Source of the DNA: Nitrospirota bacterium
GTDB lineage: Bacteria; Nitrospirota; Leptospirillia; Leptospirillales; Leptospirillaceae
Reading direction: 5' to 3'
Assembly (NCBI GenBank): GCA_023481175.1
Contig: JAMCWM010000024.1
Span: 19,766 to 83,765 of the forward strand
DNA: 64,000 nt
Shown: positions 62,532 to 64,000 of the stretch, in pieces
Layout of the letters: the number at the start of each line of letters is the position of its first letter
Position numbering within the stretch: the stretch's first letter is position 1
Position numbers and translations under genes: made by a program
The notes under the pieces: generated by a model
Told to the model about the DNA's origin: nothing
Database searches by the model: none
The model's input: only the letters and a program-made list of their open reading frames with translations

Positions 62532-62771
62532 CCGTTCCCGATCAACCCCAAGGCCGCCTTCTCCCTCGGGTACGATCAGATGACAATTTGGCCTCCGAGC
62601 CAGAACGGCACGCAGATCCCCCTCACCCGGATCCTCCAGATGGGATCGGTCCTCTTCGGAACCTCCTACAGCGTGAACCCCCATTTTTTCTACCTGGTGA
62701 CGGTAGCGGCCGGGGTGACCCCCGACGCCCCCAATGTCCAGGTAATGCTCAGGATCCCGCTTTTTTACTGA
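62532..62771 (+). pseudogene. C-terminal remnant of an outer-membrane beta-barrel protein
   Basis: Open frame encoding PFPINPKAAFSLGYDQ, LQMGSVLFGTSYSVNPHFF, YLVTVAAGVTPDAPNVQV and ending MLRIPLFY. This resembles the last strands of transporter-type outer-membrane porins whose C-terminus reads GLTPDxPDxxLxLxLPYxF. There is no signal peptide or start with a ribosome site, and the frame runs back into the HD-GYP end. Probably a deletion remnant. Confidence 0.5.
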
Positions 62772-62956
62772 AACGTTCCCGAGAAGGGACTCCCCGCCCC
62801 CTCCAGAAGAGGATTCCGCCAAACAAGGGTCAAACCCGGGAGGAGGAGCCGGAGGAAGAACAAGAATTGGGAACGGGGGAGGAAATGCGAGAGCGGGTCT
62901 GATAGGACGAAGAATCTGCCGGGAGGATTATCCCTGGAAAACGCGGAATCGAGATG

Positions 62957-63459
62957 TCACGACCCGAGAGAAATCCGGGGGGGGTCGACGCCGGGACAGG
63001 TCCCATCAGGATGAAAACGCTGGGATCCGGCAGAGTTCAAGGGTCCTTCCCACGGGTCGAAAACCCGGGCCCCGCATCCCATAAGGACGTGCGTATTTCG
63101 CGTCACCACGATCAGGTTGCGGGAAACGGCCGTCGCCGCGACCAGGCTGCCGACGACGGGCAACTTTCTCCCCCGGCTTTCGGCGTCCCGGTTATCCGTC
63201 CCCATGTGCTTGACACTTCGGCATCCACAGGGAGAATGCGACCTTCAAATCGGTCGAGAAGATTCCGGTCGCTCCATGCCTGGATCTGCTCTTTGCGTTC
63301 GCCATCCGGCAGTTTCGACACCCCTTTCTGCAGTTCGCCCAATGTCAGCACGCTGAGATGCGTCATCGGATCGCGTTCGTCCATCCAGCGGACCACTTTC
63401 GGTTCCGGATTCTTTCGAAGCCGTTCGGAAAGCACACAAGTATCCACGAGATATCTCAC
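62957..63459 (-). pseudogene. vapC: VapC-type PIN-domain toxin with frameshift
   Basis: The GTG at 63459 opens with RYLVDTCVLSERLRKN (PIN Asp), HLSVLTLGELQKGVSKL (Glu) and ILPVDAEVSSTWGRITG. Near 63185 the frame is lost; one base further the reading continues as AESRGRKLPVVGSLVAAT, AVSRNLIVVTRNT and GCGARVFDPWE, the normal VapC C-terminus. A single missing base explains this. The N-terminal GTG overlaps the antitoxin stop (GTGA). Confidence 0.8.
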
Positions 63460-63709
63460 AGGACGATCTCCCGGCCAAGATCTCCCCGATCCCGCTCGAT
63501 TTCGAGATCCACTCCATACAGGGGACTGGACCGGAAAAACGTAGACAGGGATTCCCTGGGCTCGGTCAGTGCGCGAAATTCCCGAACCGACAGGACGACC
63601 ACGGCAGGTTCTCCCCGCAACGTGATCACTTGCGGACATGTCGCAAAGCCTGTTCGACAACGTCACTCAAACGATTTTTCGCTTCTTGCAACTGCCACTG
63701 TGTCGACAA
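63456..63709 (-). pseudogene. Phd/YefM-type antitoxin with frameshift
   Basis: A TTG at 63709 with AGGAG eight bases upstream begins STQWQLQEAKNRLSDVVEQA, the Phd/YefM start. After ALRH at about 63640 the frame ends, but the neighbouring frame continues CPQVITLRGEPAVVVLSVRE, FRALTEPRESLSTFFRSSPL, ending GREIVL. One missing base restores a full antitoxin of about 84 residues. It is coupled to the toxin by a 4-nt overlap. Confidence 0.8.
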
Positions 63710-63725
63710 GTGTGAATCTCCTCTG

Positions 63726-63740
63726 TCTAGATCGTCTAGA
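63726..63740. promoter_or_regulatory. likely operator of the toxin-antitoxin module
   Basis: Two TCTAGA palindromes separated by TCG, 17 bp upstream of the antitoxin start. Paired palindromes at this place are typical binding sites for Phd/YefM autorepression. Confidence 0.45.
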
Positions 63741-63861
63741 TTATTAGAACAGACCTTTTTTAGCCTCGTCCGCAGAATCTGTGGGTAAACAATAAGGCAT
63801 TGCCCTTCTCTTTTGGTATGATTGTTTTTGCGATAACGATCAACCATTTGGAGAACGAGCA

Positions 63862-64000
63862 ATGCTTATCAAAACTGTACTGAATCGTCTCGCTCGTTTC
63901 AAGGGCTTTGTCTTCGGGAACGTCTTTTTCAGGAAGGTCGAAGGAGAAGAATCCGTGGTCGTCGAGATCTTTCCTCGAAAGAGATCCAGGCCGGTCTGCC
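63862..64000 (+). mobile_element. ISL3-family transposase, 5' end
   Basis: ATG at 63862 with GGAGAACG upstream. The 46 visible codons read MLIKTVLNRLARFKGFVFG, then EGEESVVVEIFPRKRSRPVC, matching the N-terminus of ISL3 transposases, where a zinc-finger Cys follows the PRKxSRPxC motif. The gene runs off the window. The transposon left end should lie between 63742 and 63861, but I could not fix the terminal repeat. Confidence 0.75.

Noticed and set aside
1..64000. CRISPR array, rRNA or tRNA genes
   Set aside because: No regularly spaced repeats and no recognisable rRNA or tRNA sequence were seen on either strand.

Overview
The window reads as chromosome of a moderately GC-rich, chemolithotrophic Gram-negative bacterium, most likely a Leptospirillum-type member of the Nitrospirota. 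This is inferred from gene content, protein style and the mix of ATG, GTG and TTG starts; no rRNA or marker comparison was possible. Genes are packed into short operons, many joined by 4-nt ATGA or GTGA overlaps. I found no rRNA, tRNA or CRISPR array.

Layout. 1-6.1 kb: serA (cut by the window edge), a class V aminotransferase, an ankyrin protein, a phosphotransacetylase-like enzyme, an SprT-like protein and an uncharacterised 442-aa protein. 6.4-12.9 kb: a minus-strand run yebC-pheA-aroF-tyrA-aroA-cmk-plsC, which is the chorismate to phenylalanine/tyrosine branch plus nucleotide and lipid genes. 13.2-16.3 kb: an AaeB/AaeX/AaeA-type efflux set. 16.4-19.4 kb: cobC-cbiA-cbiC cobalamin genes behind a good sigma70 promoter. 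19.6-27.4 kb: aldo/keto reductase, trpS with an M50 protease, an LpoA-like protein, an AmiC-type amidase, 5-formyl-THF cyclo-ligase and folE. 29.1-34.2 kb: a DMT exporter, then folD-metF-panB-chaC-like-xthA. 34.3-40.5 kb: bioD, a DegT aminotransferase, a TPR/LysM lipoprotein and three secreted or outer-membrane proteins. 40.9-47.7 kb: a small zinc-ribbon protein, pseudopilins gspH-I-J, a cold-shock protein, an MltD-type transglycosylase, a Crp/Fnr regulator and glgA. 47.8-52.1 kb: a globin-coupled histidine kinase, an Rcp1-like receiver and a receiver-GGDEF-EAL protein. 52.9-57.4 kb: phosphoketolase, 3-methyladenine glycosylase and an MFS transporter. 58.3-62.5 kb: a hybrid kinase, a receiver and an HD-GYP protein.

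Three places show accessory DNA. (1) At 27.1-29.2 kb a low-GC P-loop ATPase gene and the tail of an ISKra4-like transposase lie between two apparently perfect 248-bp copies of the folE 3' end. The right copy also encodes the C-terminus of the convergent exporter. (2) At 57.4-57.9 kb, upstream of the MFS gene, there is the 3' end of a group II intron (a 34-nt domain V plus a tail of its encoded protein). It is joined directly to the C-terminal coding piece of an IscB-type (Cas9-ancestor) nuclease. (3) The right edge holds an outer-membrane protein remnant, a phd/yefM-vapC module broken by one frameshift in each gene, and the start of an ISL3-family transposase.

The genes suggest a cell that turns over c-di-GMP through at least two sensory operons (heme/globin sensing and CHASE3/GAF sensing). 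It may use phosphoketolase plus a phosphotransacetylase to make acetyl-CoA, and it makes its own aromatic amino acids, folate C1 units, pantoate and cobalamin. No operational CRISPR or classical defence system is visible. The strongest candidate for something new is the orphan ATPase cargo inside the folE duplication.
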